From assembly GCA_016282215.1 (NCBI GenBank), contig JAEEKC010000101.1, forward strand, positions 1 through 15,608: a stretch of 15,608 nucleotides of DNA, read 5' to 3'. Each line of letters starts with the position of its first letter. Position 1 is the first letter of the stretch. The notes under the pieces are model-generated. The model saw only the letters and a program-made list of their open reading frames with translations. It had not been told where the DNA came from and ran no database searches. This document shows, piece after piece, positions 1-8,050 of this stretch. The position numbers were made by a program, and so were the translations under genes. This stretch comes from Lachnospiraceae bacterium (GTDB lineage: Bacteria; Bacillota; Clostridia; Lachnospirales; Lachnospiraceae).

Positions 1-1
1 T

Positions 2-1318
2 ATCAATTCCGACATGGAGCCTTCGGATGTGCGTTCCATGTGCTGCAGGCTTCGTCTTGACCTGAGGGAACTCCGTAAAAAGAGCGGCGGTTTCTTCGGT
101 TCCGGCGAAAGCACCGGATCTGTCGGCGTGGTTACCATCAACCTGCCCAGGATCGCATATCTGTCCAACAGCAAGGATGATTTCTACAGACGGCTGAACA
201 AGATGATGGATATCGCCGCAAGATCTCTGAAGATCAAAAGAGGCGTTATCACAAAGCTTCTCGAAGAAGGCCTGTATCCTTATACCAAGAGATATCTCGG
301 AAGCTTTGAGAATCATTTTTCCACCATCGGCCTGATTGGCATGAACGAAGTGGGACTGAACGCGAACTGGCTGCGTGCTGACCTGACCAATAAGAAGACA
401 CAGGAGTTCGCAAAAGAAGTTCTGAATCATATGCGTGAGCGTCTCTCCGATTATCAGGAAAAGTACGGCGATCTGTATAATCTCGAAGCAACACCGGCTG
501 AGAGTACTTCATTCCGTCTTGCAAAGCATGACAGGAAAAGATGGCCGGGCATCAAGACCGCAGGACACGAGGGAGATACCCCTTATTACACCAATTCTTC
601 CCATCTGCCGGTTGATTATACCAGAGATATTTTTGACGCGCTTGACATTCAGGATGAGCTGCAGACACTGTATACTTCCGGCACCGTATTCCACGCATTT
701 TTGGGAGAAAAACTTCCTGACTGGAAGGCAGCGGCCAATCTGGTACGGACCATCGCAGAGAATTACAAATTGCCGTATTACACTATGTCTCCGACTTATT
801 CCATCTGCCAGGAGCACGGTTATCTGCCGGGTGAAGTCAAGATCTGCCCGCACTGCAACAAGACCACCGAAGTTTACAGCCGTATCACCGGTTACTATCG
901 TCCGGTACAGAACTGGAACGACGGCAAGCTGCAGGAGTATGCAAACCGCAGCGAGTACGTGATCGAGGAGAGCACCTTAAAGCGCCCTGTGACAGGCGTT
1001 GTGACCATGTCCAAGACAAAGGGCGGCAAGGATATTGAGGTGAAATTATCCGCACCGCAGCATGTGGCATATCTGTTCACCACCAAGACCTGCCCGAACT
1101 GCCGTCTGGCAAAAGAATATTTGAAGAATATCGCATATATCCCCGTTGACGCAGAGGAAAGTCCCGAACTGGTAGCCCGTTATCAGGTAACCAGCGCACC
1201 CACCCTTGTGGTGGTAGACGGCGACAAGATGCGCAAGTTTGCAAACGCATCGGCGATCAGAAGTTTTGCTCAGTCTGTGAAAGAGAAGAATACAGAAAAG
1301 GAAACTGCATCTGTGTAA
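2..1318 (+). CDS. nrdD: Anaerobic (class III) ribonucleoside-triphosphate reductase, 3' part, with fused C-terminal redoxin domain
   Basis: This is the C-terminal part of the glycyl-radical enzyme that reduces ribonucleotides to deoxyribonucleotides without oxygen. The frame is open to the window edge, so the N-terminal ATP-cone and most of the barrel are missing; the first in-window Met (base 14) is internal. Counting from that Met, the stretch ending GGFFGSGESTGSVG and INLPRIAYL is typical NrdD. A zinc site is visible as C265, H268, C278 and C281. The glycyl-radical loop RITGYY follows, with candidate radical Gly293. After it comes an extra domain of about 80 residues with CPNC (360-363) and SAPTLVVVDG, a thioredoxin/glutaredoxin-like fold. 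Its presence suggests the reductant may be a redoxin rather than formate (inference). The activase gene nrdG is not directly downstream. Identity is certain; the role of the extra domain is inferred. Confidence 0.95.
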   Translation: MNSDMEPSDVRSMCCRLRLDLRELRKKSGGFFGSGESTGSVGVVTINLPRIAYLSNSKDDFYRRLNKMMDIAARSLKIKRGVITKLLEEGLYPYTKRYLGSFENHFSTIGLIGMNEVGLNANWLRADLTNKKTQEFAKEVLNHMRERLSDYQEKYGDLYNLEATPAESTSFRLAKHDRKRWPGIKTAGHEGDTPYYTNSSHLPVDYTRDIFDALDIQDELQTLYTSGTVFHAFLGEKLPDWKAAANLVRTIAENYKLPYYTMSPTYSICQEHGYLPGEVKICPHCNKTTEVYSRITGYYRPVQNWNDGKLQEYANRSEYVIEESTLKRPVTGVVTMSKTKGGKDIEVKLSAPQHVAYLFTTKTCPNCRLAKEYLKNIAYIPVDAEESPELVARYQVTSAPTLVVVDGDKMRKFANASAIRSFAQSVKEKNTEKETASV

Positions 1319-1367
1319 AACATAATCGGGGGAGAAAAATCGAAATCAGTCAGAATAGGAAACAATC

Positions 1368-1399
1368 GAATGAGACAGATAACTTCTGTCTCATTCTTT
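1368..1399 (+). terminator. Rho-independent-type hairpin after nrdD
   Basis: A perfect 12-bp stem (gaatgagacaga with tctgtctcattc) closes a 5-base loop (taact). It is followed by only a short T stretch (ttta). It lies 49 bases after the nrdD stop, which fits a transcript end, although the weak T-tract makes termination efficiency uncertain. Confidence 0.7.
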
Positions 1400-1402
1400 A
1401 TG

Positions 1403-1470
1403 TAGCACCAACCCGGTTATGGATGCCGCGCTCACACGAGCAGACATTAGCACCAACCCGGCAATGGATG
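1403..1470. repeat. Two 23-bp direct repeats at 45-bp period upstream of ktrB
   Basis: The copies are at 1403-1425 and 1448-1470. Both start tagcaccaacccgg and end atggatg, and they differ at two adjacent bases (tt against ca). They lie between the nrdD hairpin and the ktrB ribosome binding site. They could be a regulator-binding pair or a small local duplication. They make the ktrB reading frame look longer than the gene probably is. Confidence 0.75.
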
Positions 1471-1496
1471 TTATCATATTCGATAAGAGGTACATT

Positions 1497-2858
1497 TTGA
1501 AGATCAGGATCAAATCCACACATTTCATACCGGTCAGTTTTCTGATCACGATCATCATAGGCACGATACTGTTATTACTTCCCTTTGCAAGTGTACAGGG
1601 AAAGGAAACAGATATTGTAACGGCGCTTTTTACGGCAACGACTTCCGTCTGTGTGACGGGACTCGTTGTGGTGGATACCTATGCTCACTGGAGCCTCTTC
1701 GGTCAGCTGGTGATCCTGCTGTTGGTTCAGATCGGCGGTCTTGGCGTGGTGGCTGTGGGTTCCATGATCATGCTGGCAGGAAAGCGGAAGTTTTCACTCA
1801 GTAACCGGATGCTGCTCGGAGATTCCCTGAACGTGGATGAGAGCAGAGGATTGATGTCTTTTCTGACCCGGGTGTTTCAGGGCGTTTTTCTGGTAGAAGG
1901 GATCGGCGCCGTCCTGTATGCGATCCGTTTTATCCCGATGCTTGGGGTCGGTAACGGTCTGTGGGCGTCACTGTTTCAGTCCGTATCGGCTTTTTGCAAT
2001 GCCGGAATGGATGTGGTAGGTCCGATCAGTATGATGGATTTTCAGGATTCCGTTTTTCTGATGATGCTGACCATGCTGCTCATTGTCATGGGCGGCATCG
2101 GATTTGTGGTTTGGTTTGATATCATAGACGGTATAAAAAACGGGATCAAAAACCGCATGCATATCTCTACGGTGATCCGTCATCTGTCGGAGCACACAAA
2201 GATCGTTTTGATCATGACCTTTGTACTACTGGCCTTCGGTACGGTCTGCGTGCTGGCAGCGGAGTATGACAATCCGACCACCATCGGAAATATGGATCTG
2301 GGCGGAAAACTGTTAAACAGCCTTTTTCAGTCGGTGACCTTCCGTACTGCTGGCTTTGCTTCCGTGCCCCAGGATCAGCTGACAGAGCTTTCCTGCGTGA
2401 CAGGTTATATCCTGATGTTCATCGGCGGATCGCCGGTGGGAACCGCGGGCGGCGTCAAGACCGTGACGGCTTTTTTGGTGTTCATGAATGCATTTTCCTA
2501 TATCCGCGGGAAAAAAGAAAACGTTGTATTTTCCCGCAGGGTATCGGAGGAGTTGATGCGTAAGGCAGCAGCGGTGGTCTTTGTCAGTATGTGCGCTGTA
2601 CTGGTCATGACGATGCTGTTGCTGACCAGGGGCGGGATCACGCTGACAGACGCGCTCTATGAGGTGGTCAGCGCCCTGGCAACAGTGGGGCTTTCAAGGA
2701 GCCTGACGCCGAAGCTGGATACCATCGGGAGGCTGATCATCATCGTCTCCATGTATCTTGGCAGGATCGGACCGATCTCCATGGCAATCTTCTTTACAAA
2801 GGGAACCGACGTGGGCAATAAGATCAGACACGCGGAAGGAAAACTATACGTAGGATAA
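1497..2858 (+). CDS. ktrB: Potassium uptake channel subunit KtrB/TrkH family
   Basis: Integral membrane K+ translocating subunit of a Ktr/Trk system. Four pore-loop repeats are visible with their selectivity-filter Gly residues: SVCVTG (filter Gly about 55), FCNAG (about 170), FRTAG (about 286) and LATVG (about 398), numbered from the TTG start. The glycine-rich GGSPVGTAGGVKT segment and C-terminal GRIGPIS are also typical. The frame is open back to an ATG at 1419, but the extra 26 residues are hydrophilic and translate a direct repeat. I prefer the TTG at 1497, six bases after AAGAGG, which gives KIRIKSTHF just before the first membrane helix and a usual length of 453 residues. ktrA follows 15 bases downstream, so the two are very likely one operon. 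Na+-coupled K+ uptake is the family role; substrate is not provable here. Confidence 0.9.
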   Translation: MKIRIKSTHFIPVSFLITIIIGTILLLLPFASVQGKETDIVTALFTATTSVCVTGLVVVDTYAHWSLFGQLVILLLVQIGGLGVVAVGSMIMLAGKRKFSLSNRMLLGDSLNVDESRGLMSFLTRVFQGVFLVEGIGAVLYAIRFIPMLGVGNGLWASLFQSVSAFCNAGMDVVGPISMMDFQDSVFLMMLTMLLIVMGGIGFVVWFDIIDGIKNGIKNRMHISTVIRHLSEHTKIVLIMTFVLLAFGTVCVLAAEYDNPTTIGNMDLGGKLLNSLFQSVTFRTAGFASVPQDQLTELSCVTGYILMFIGGSPVGTAGGVKTVTAFLVFMNAFSYIRGKKENVVFSRRVSEELMRKAAAVVFVSMCAVLVMTMLLLTRGGITLTDALYEVVSALATVGLSRSLTPKLDTIGRLIIIVSMYLGRIGPISMAIFFTKGTDVGNKIRHAEGKLYVG

Positions 2859-2873
2859 AGAAAGGATTTTCGT

Positions 2874-3518
2874 ATGAAAAAATCAGTAGCTGTATTGGGA
2901 CTTGGGAAATACGGACGAAGCCTGACGGAGAATCTGTACCGGATGGGCGCGGATGTGCTGGCGGTAGACTGCAATGAGGAATTGGTAGACGAATATGCTT
3001 CAAAATGTACTTCGGCGGTTTGCGCAAACCTGGCAAACGAGGATGAGGTGCTGCAGCTCGGTCTGAAAAATATGGATATTGTGGTATCGGCCATGGGACG
3101 GAATCTGGCGCCGAGCATTATGTCTGTTGCGGTGGCGAAAGAGCAGGGCGTTCCCTTTGTTGTCGCCAAATCCTCATCGGAGCGTATGTCTTCGATATTG
3201 CTCAAGGTCGGCGCGGACAAAATTCTGGATCCGGAAGGGGAAGGCGGCATGCGTTCGGCACGGATCCTGATCTCGAATTCGTTCAAGGACTTTTTTGAAC
3301 TGGATGAAAACATGTATATGATCGAGATGGAGCCCAAGAAAGACTGGATCGGCAAGAACCTGATCGAACTGCAGCTGCGTCATAAAATGAATGTGAATGT
3401 GGTTGCCATTCGTGAAAAAGGAAAGCTTTGGCATTTCGTGGATCCGAAGGAAGCCTTCACAAAAGACTGTCAGATATTGATCGTCATGGAAAAGAAACAT
3501 ATGAAAAAGTGGCAGTAA
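2874..3518 (+). CDS. ktrA: Potassium uptake regulatory subunit KtrA (RCK domain)
   Basis: Cytosolic RCK protein of 214 residues that forms a nucleotide-binding ring gating KtrB. The N-terminal Rossmann fold shows GLGKYG (residues 9-14) and the acidic D32 at the end of the second strand (AVDCNEE), both typical of NAD(H)/ATP-binding RCK_N. The C-terminal part, from about residue 130, contains the conserved WIGKNLIELQLR and VVAIREKGK of RCK_C. Length matches KtrA (about 220) rather than the duplicated TrkA (about 450). An AAAGG ribosome binding site precedes ATG 2874, 15 bases after the ktrB stop. The gene converges on the kinase gene with only 52 bases between stops, and no convincing terminator is seen there. 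Confidence 0.93.
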   Translation: MKKSVAVLGLGKYGRSLTENLYRMGADVLAVDCNEELVDEYASKCTSAVCANLANEDEVLQLGLKNMDIVVSAMGRNLAPSIMSVAVAKEQGVPFVVAKSSSERMSSILLKVGADKILDPEGEGGMRSARILISNSFKDFFELDENMYMIEMEPKKDWIGKNLIELQLRHKMNVNVVAIREKGKLWHFVDPKEAFTKDCQILIVMEKKHMKKWQ

Positions 3519-3570
3519 ATTCCGCAAAAAGTAATAAACCCAAAGGTGAACTCGACTGTACTCACGGATA

Positions 3571-4836
3571 CTAGTTTTGAACAATGATGCTTACCTTTGT
3601 ACCGCCTTCCGCTCTTGACGAAACCGTAAGACTTCCGCCGATAGCTTCCAGCCTTCGGCGGACATTTTTTAGTGCGATATGCGGCTCATGATCATCACTT
3701 GGTTGAAAGCCGGGACCGTTATCCTCAACAATGATCTCATTTCCCTTATCAGTTTTTGCAGTCTTGATGTAGATATGCAGTCCTTCATCAGAATCCGGGT
3801 CCATGCCATGCTTGACAGCATTTTCCACGATGGGCTGCAGTGTCAGTGGCGGCAACCGGAATAAAGTATGAGGCGTATCGTATTCCACGAAAAGGTTATC
3901 TTCAAACTGCGCCTGCTCGACAGCAAGATAAGCTCTTGTGTGCTCCAATTCCTCCGAAAACGGAATGGTCTCATCGCCTGCGATCGCATTGAAGTTTTTG
4001 CGAAGATAGGTGGTAAAATCCAATGTGACCTGCTGCGCCTTTTGCGGATTCTGTACGCAGAGATAGTAGATGCTCATCATCGTGTTGTAGATAAAATGCG
4101 GGCGCATTTGCAGTACCGTGATGCGGGCACGCTGATCAGAGATCTCACGCTCCTGTTTTTTGGACTGATCAACCTGATCCGCCATGATGATCCCGAACAT
4201 GGAAAGAGCACTTAAGGATACGGCTGCGACGATGAGGGGAAAGACAGAAACAAACATCTGGAAGACCATGGCGATCATAAGCGGGATCAGATAGACAAGG
4301 ATCGCAATGAAGTGTTTTCTTTTAAGTTGATGCCGCCTTCGGATCACACCGGCCAGATTCACACCGATCAGTGTGACCATCGGAGCGATCAATACAGGAT
4401 ATAACGGACCGCGGATAAACTGATTGTCCGGCGTGATATCGTATATGCATTTCGTAAATTGCGTGATCAAAAGCAGAATGAAATGCACTGACCAGATCAC
4501 CAGAATGCTGCGAAGAAAAAGGTTGTGGCGTCTGTTTTCGCCGCTGCTATACAGAATATAGCCGGTCAATAACGGCATCAGCAAAGACGGCAGGAAGGTT
4601 TCCCAAAATGCAACGATCGTTTCTGCCAGTGCAAGGCTTGGATTTGTATAGACGAGTACATCGATAAAGTAAGCGATGATACTCAGGATCAGGACGATAA
4701 AGGAACTGATAAAAAATCTCTTATTCCACTTATCCAAAGCAGGCAGGCACGCAGCAGCCAAAAGTCCCAGCAACACTAACGTCAGCAATGCGCCGCCCAT
4801 AAAACAATAAATATATTGAATGGTTTCGGTCGTCAT
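3571..4836 (-). CDS. LytS/YehU-family sensor histidine kinase with seven-helix membrane input domain
   Basis: Membrane histidine kinase of 421 residues. The N-terminal half (about 10-218) holds roughly seven hydrophobic segments with no obvious extracellular sensor, so it may sense a membrane-soluble signal or stress. A short coiled linker (220-240) leads to the His_kinase (PF06580-type) H-box LQMRPHFIYN with H247. The ATPase core follows: N-box LQPIVENAVKHG (N339), G1 VEDNGPG (372-376) and LKNVRRRLEAIGG. All key residues are present, so it is probably active. The ATG overlaps the stop of the regulator gene by 4 bases (ATGA), which gives translational coupling and marks the pair as a two-component system. 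LytS/AgrC/YehU-like kinases usually partner LytTR regulators; here the partner is different. The signal is unknown. Confidence 0.92.
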   Translation of the reverse strand: MTTETIQYIYCFMGGALLTLVLLGLLAAACLPALDKWNKRFFISSFIVLILSIIAYFIDVLVYTNPSLALAETIVAFWETFLPSLLMPLLTGYILYSSGENRRHNLFLRSILVIWSVHFILLLITQFTKCIYDITPDNQFIRGPLYPVLIAPMVTLIGVNLAGVIRRRHQLKRKHFIAILVYLIPLMIAMVFQMFVSVFPLIVAAVSLSALSMFGIIMADQVDQSKKQEREISDQRARITVLQMRPHFIYNTMMSIYYLCVQNPQKAQQVTLDFTTYLRKNFNAIAGDETIPFSEELEHTRAYLAVEQAQFEDNLFVEYDTPHTLFRLPPLTLQPIVENAVKHGMDPDSDEGLHIYIKTAKTDKGNEIIVEDNGPGFQPSDDHEPHIALKNVRRRLEAIGGSLTVSSRAEGGTKVSIIVQN

Positions 4837-5432
4837 TCACCTGCGCCCCCTGCCTGAAACGGATGCCTGAGTTTTTTGAGTTGCTCCCGAACGCCCTCTT
4901 CTGTGATCGGTTTGACCATAAATCCGCTCGCTGCCGTATTCCAGGCATCGATGGAATACGCACCGTATGCGGTAAGATATACCACATTTGTATTGGGATT
5001 TATGTCAAGTAATTTGCTGCAAAGGTCAAGCCCGCTTGTAGTCCCAAGTTCAATATCAAGGAAAGCCAGGGCCACGCGGTTTGCTTTGGCATATTCAATG
5101 GCCTGTGATGGCCTGGTAAAGCCTATGACGGTTGCATTTGGCAATACTGCTTCCAGAATGGGCAGTCCGCCATTCAGAACGATCTTATTGTCGTCCACCA
5201 TAATGACAATGGGGGGCTCTTCATAATCCGACGTAGCGTTCAGCAGCCTGTCAATCGTGACATCAAGACATTCGGCCAGCCGGAAGATCATGCTCGCATC
5301 GGGCAGACGGCTGCCGTTTTCCCAGCGCGCTACCGTCGAGCGGGTAACAAACATCCGCTCAGCGAGTTCCTGCTGGGATAAGTTTCTTTCCGTTCTCAGT
5401 TCTTTCAGATTTTCAGCAAAAAGAATGTTCAT
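4833..5432 (-). CDS. Response regulator with N-terminal XRE helix-turn-helix and C-terminal receiver domain
   Basis: A 199-residue regulator with the reverse of the usual order. Residues 1-64 are an XRE/Cro HTH (NLSQQELAERM, TRSTVARWENG, LAECLDVTIDRLL). Residues about 75-190 are a CheY-like receiver with acidic pocket D80/D81 (MVDDN), phosphoacceptor D126 (FLDIEL), T154 (LTAY) and K174 (VKP). The receiver therefore looks competent. The frame is open upstream to an ATG at 5573, but the extra 47 residues lack domain character; MNILFAENLKELR is a typical XRE start. No Shine-Dalgarno precedes ATG 5432; instead a TATAAT box ends 7 bases before it, so the mRNA may be leaderless. It is coupled to the kinase gene by a 4-base overlap. 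DNA target is unknown; autoregulation is plausible. Confidence 0.9.
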   Translation of the reverse strand: MNILFAENLKELRTERNLSQQELAERMFVTRSTVARWENGSRLPDASMIFRLAECLDVTIDRLLNATSDYEEPPIVIMVDDNKIVLNGGLPILEAVLPNATVIGFTRPSQAIEYAKANRVALAFLDIELGTTSGLDLCSKLLDINPNTNVVYLTAYGAYSIDAWNTAASGFMVKPITEEGVREQLKKLRHPFQAGGAGE

Positions 5433-5439
5433 ATTTTCA

Positions 5440-5469
5440 ATTATAGTGACATCGTATTGCAAGAAGCAA
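5440..5469 (-). promoter_or_regulatory. Sigma-A-type promoter of the regulator-kinase operon, possibly giving a leaderless mRNA
   Basis: Read on the minus strand: a perfect TATAAT (5445-5440), an 18-base spacer, and a weak TTGCTT -35 (5469-5464). The expected start of transcription falls about 7 bases after the -10, at or next to the ATG at 5432, and no Shine-Dalgarno is visible. Confidence 0.55.
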
Positions 5470-5520
5470 GCGGTAGACACAATAAATCGCAAATTCGTGT
5501 TGACAATCTGGAACACTCCC

Positions 5521-5549
5521 TTGAAAACAACCGATATCTGTCGGATAGT
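5521..5549 (+). promoter_or_regulatory. Weak candidate sigma-A promoter toward the surface-protein gene
   Basis: TTGAAA, a 17-base spacer and GATAGT (4 of 6 matches to the -10 consensus). If used, it gives a leader of about 130 bases carrying the conserved element at 5625-5689. A TATAAA at 5611-5616 is another possible -10 but has no -35 at normal spacing. Confidence 0.3.
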
Positions 5550-5624
5550 AGATGTAGGCAGCTGTTGCTGCATAGGAGCAGTTGAAAGATCATGGTACCG
5601 GCTGCGTCGCTATAAATAGGCGGG

Positions 5625-5689
5625 GTAGTGTAAAGTTCGATATGAAAAACCGAAGCCGATAAACTGCTGATCAATTAGGAGGAATCGTT
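5625..5689 (+). promoter_or_regulatory. Conserved leader element, copy 1 (before the surface-protein gene)
   Basis: One of three related segments of about 65 bp directly upstream of start codons (others at 12234 and 14944). Shared blocks in order: AGT-G-TAAAG (TAAA at 5631), CGATATGAAAA, AGCCGA (GCCGATAA at 5655-5662), ACTGCTG (from 5663), TCAATT and the AGGAGG ribosome binding site (5677-5682). GTAGT (5625-5629) can pair with ACTGC (5663-5667). TAAA-N15-CCGAAGC also fits SigD (sigma-28) promoter spacing. RNA element or promoter cannot be decided here. Confidence 0.65.
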
Positions 5690-8005
5690 ATGGAACAAAT
5701 GAAAAGAAAAAGAAACAGGATACTAAGTGTTATACTCAGCCTGGCGTTAGTGTTGGGGATGATAACCGGGATGAGTCTGATGGCATATGCGGCCCCCGAG
5801 CCCGTGTCTTACGTTTACTATACGGCCAGCGGCACAACCGCGACGAAGCACACGGATGGCAGCCAGACGTCATATACTGTAGTAACGGATCAGACCGCGT
5901 GGTCTGACGGCTGGTATGTGGTAAACAGCGATATAACTATCGCAAACCGTATCACCGTCAGCGGAACAGTCCACCTCATTCTCTGCGACGGCAAGACCTT
6001 GACCGCAAGCAAGGGGATCACAGTGAATGATGGAAATACGCTGCACATCTATGCTCAGAGCACAGGTGACAATGCGGGCAAACTGACTGTTACCGGCTCT
6101 CCCGCCTGTGCCGGTATCGGTAGCTCAGATATGAATAACTCCGGCAACATCTATATTCACGGCGGTGCCATTTCGGCATCAAGCGAGAGTACCGGAGCAG
6201 GCATCGGCGGAGGCAGATATGGGGCCGGAACCGTGACCATTTTTGATGGTGATATCATCGCGACGGGTGGCAGCTCAGATATAGATATATATAATGATCA
6301 TAAAGTGGATGGCGGCGGTGCCGGCATCGGTAACGGAGCTTATCAGGTAAATGGCGGCTCCGTGACCATTTTGGGAGGAACTATTACCGCCAACGGCGGA
6401 AAATGGGCGGCAGGTATCGGCGGTGGCAGCAGACAGCAGTCATTCGGCACGATCACCATTAAGAATGCTACAGTTGAAGCAACAGGCAATAAATCCGGCG
6501 CTGGTATTGGCGGCGGAAGTACAAATAAGTCTCTTGGGGACATCCTAATCGAGAATTCCACGGTTATGGCGACGGGCGGCGAGAACGGAGCAGGGATCGG
6601 CGGAGGTTCTCATTCAGAAACTAATGGCGGCGGCGACGGCGCAAATGTTACTATCATCAATTCGAATGTGACTGCCACAGGAAACGGCAGCGCCGTTGGT
6701 ATCGGACATGGTACTACCGGCAGCGACGGCACCATAACCTTCAGCCTTGATGAAGGCCTTGGAATTCTGGTCTCCACCGATAACAGCACCTGGTCGGTCT
6801 ATGATGGCAGTACCAGAACCCAGTACATGAAGACTGGCGAGATCCCGCAGGATACAGCAATCGTTACCAAAGCACCCATAGCAAAGAACCTGACTTACAC
6901 TGGTTCGGCGCAGGAACTGGTGACCGCCGGGGAAGCAAAGGGCGGTACAATGTATTATGCTGTTACCGAAAACGAAAACGCGCCGGAAGCAGCAAAGTTT
7001 ACCACGTCGATCCCGACAGGAACAAGTGCAGGCACTTATTATGTATGGTATAAAGCAAAAGGTGATGAAAATCTCAAAGATGGCAAGGCAGCTAATCTAA
7101 GAGTGACAATTGGAAAGGTGGACCAGAATAAGCCTGAGGGAATCACTGCCACACAGGTAAGCGATGCTACTGCGAAAGATGGAACCATTACAGGTCTTAA
7201 CGATACCATGGAATACTCTGTGGATAACGGTAAAACCTGGACTGCAGTACCTCAGGGTAGCACAAAGATAGAGAATCTTTCTGCCGGAGACATACTGATC
7301 CGCGTTGCGGGGACCAAAGATAAGAATCCGAGTGAAGCTGTTAAGTTGACAGTCGATGTTAAGAAGACGGAAACTCCTGAACCTTCAACGGCTGAAACTC
7401 CTGAACCTTCAACGGCTGAAACGCCCGCGACAAGGGAACTGGCTATAAATGCCGGCTTCAAGGTGACACAGACGGGATCTAAGATCAAGATCGCATGGGG
7501 CAAGGTAGAAGGCGCAGATAATTACGAAGTATATGTAGCATACTGCGGCAATAAGTTTACTAAGAAGGCAACAAAGACCACGAAGAATAATTCCGTCACC
7601 ATTACAAAAGTGAATGGTAAAAAACTCAACTTAAAGAAGAATTTTAAGGTTAAAGTTGTAGCAAAGAAAGACGGTAAAAAATTGGCAAATACGATCGCAG
7701 GCCATGTGGTCGGACGAAAGAATTCGAAGTACACAAATGCCAAAAGTATCAAGCTGATCACGAAGGAGATTTCTGTAGAAAAGGGAAAGACCGCCAAGGT
7801 TCAGGCGAAGACGGTTCTTGTTGACAAAAAGAAAAAACAGCTGACCAATGCCCATGCAACAGAGTTCCGTTATGCAAGCTCTGATAAGAGCATCGCAACG
7901 GTATCCAAAAAGGGCGTTGTCACAGGCAAGAGCGCCGGGACATGTACGGTATATGTATATTCCAGAAACGGATTAGCCAAGGAAGTGAAAGTGACTGTTA
8001 AATAA
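5690..8005 (+). CDS. Secreted surface protein: beta-helix repeats, Ig-like domains, C-terminal BIG2
   Basis: A secreted protein of 771 residues. A basic N-terminus (MEQMKRKRNR), a hydrophobic core and AYA-A near residue 34 form a signal peptide. From about 135 to 345, seven GIG motifs (mostly GAGIGGG) recur every 29-40 residues between TITI/VTI strands, the pattern of a right-handed parallel beta-helix. A domain at about 390-475 (LTYTGSAQEL, GTYYVWYKAKGD) resembles bacterial Ig-like repeats, followed by one with EYSVDNGKTWTAV. A Thr/Pro/Glu linker (about 559-580) precedes a fibronectin-III-like segment (KIKIAWGKVEGADNYEVY) and a final BIG2 domain (SSDKSIATVSKKGVVTGKSAGT). There is no LPxTG motif or C-terminal membrane helix, so it is secreted or held by non-sortase contacts. 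The C-terminal third is very lysine-rich. An adhesin or polysaccharide-binding role is inferred only. An AGGAGG site supports ATG 5690. Confidence 0.9.
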   Translation: MEQMKRKRNRILSVILSLALVLGMITGMSLMAYAAPEPVSYVYYTASGTTATKHTDGSQTSYTVVTDQTAWSDGWYVVNSDITIANRITVSGTVHLILCDGKTLTASKGITVNDGNTLHIYAQSTGDNAGKLTVTGSPACAGIGSSDMNNSGNIYIHGGAISASSESTGAGIGGGRYGAGTVTIFDGDIIATGGSSDIDIYNDHKVDGGGAGIGNGAYQVNGGSVTILGGTITANGGKWAAGIGGGSRQQSFGTITIKNATVEATGNKSGAGIGGGSTNKSLGDILIENSTVMATGGENGAGIGGGSHSETNGGGDGANVTIINSNVTATGNGSAVGIGHGTTGSDGTITFSLDEGLGILVSTDNSTWSVYDGSTRTQYMKTGEIPQDTAIVTKAPIAKNLTYTGSAQELVTAGEAKGGTMYYAVTENENAPEAAKFTTSIPTGTSAGTYYVWYKAKGDENLKDGKAANLRVTIGKVDQNKPEGITATQVSDATAKDGTITGLNDTMEYSVDNGKTWTAVPQGSTKIENLSAGDILIRVAGTKDKNPSEAVKLTVDVKKTETPEPSTAETPEPSTAETPATRELAINAGFKVTQTGSKIKIAWGKVEGADNYEVYVAYCGNKFTKKATKTTKNNSVTITKVNGKKLNLKKNFKVKVVAKKDGKKLANTIAGHVVGRKNSKYTNAKSIKLITKEISVEKGKTAKVQAKTVLVDKKKKQLTNAHATEFRYASSDKSIATVSKKGVVTGKSAGTCTVYVYSRNGLAKEVKVTVK
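7370..7417 (+). repeat. Two exact 24-bp tandem repeats in the Thr/Pro/Glu linker
   Basis: Copies at 7370-7393 and 7394-7417, each starting gaaactcctgaacc, with a partial third start (gaaac) at 7418. Each unit adds eight residues (ETPEPSTA) to the linker of the surface protein. In-frame copy-number changes between strains would be expected. Confidence 0.9.
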
Positions 8006-8050
8006 CGAAGTAATTATCTTCAATCAAACCTGATATGTAGAAAAAGCGAT

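Noticed and set aside
2657..3355. Long minus-strand frame opposite ktrB-ktrA
   Set aside because: It spans two convincing plus-strand genes and has a low-complexity Ser/Pro-rich product without any family pattern.
3519..3570. Terminator between the convergent ktrA and kinase genes
   Set aside because: Only weak GTGA/TCAC pairing with a long loop and no T-tract is present.
5433..5573. N-terminal extension of the XRE-REC regulator
   Set aside because: The extra residues have no domain pattern, and the XRE helix 1 begins at the Met encoded at 5432; the region carries the promoter.
5635..5655. Inner hairpin TTCG/CGAA in the leader element
   Set aside because: It pairs in copy 1 but fails in copy 3 and is weakened in copy 2, so covariation does not support it.
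5625..5689. Leader element as a known riboswitch (c-di-GMP-I, TPP, preQ1, THF, fluoride) or hammerhead ribozyme
   Set aside because: The conserved core sequences of these classes are absent. CTGATGA appears only in copy 2 and without the rest of a hammerhead core.
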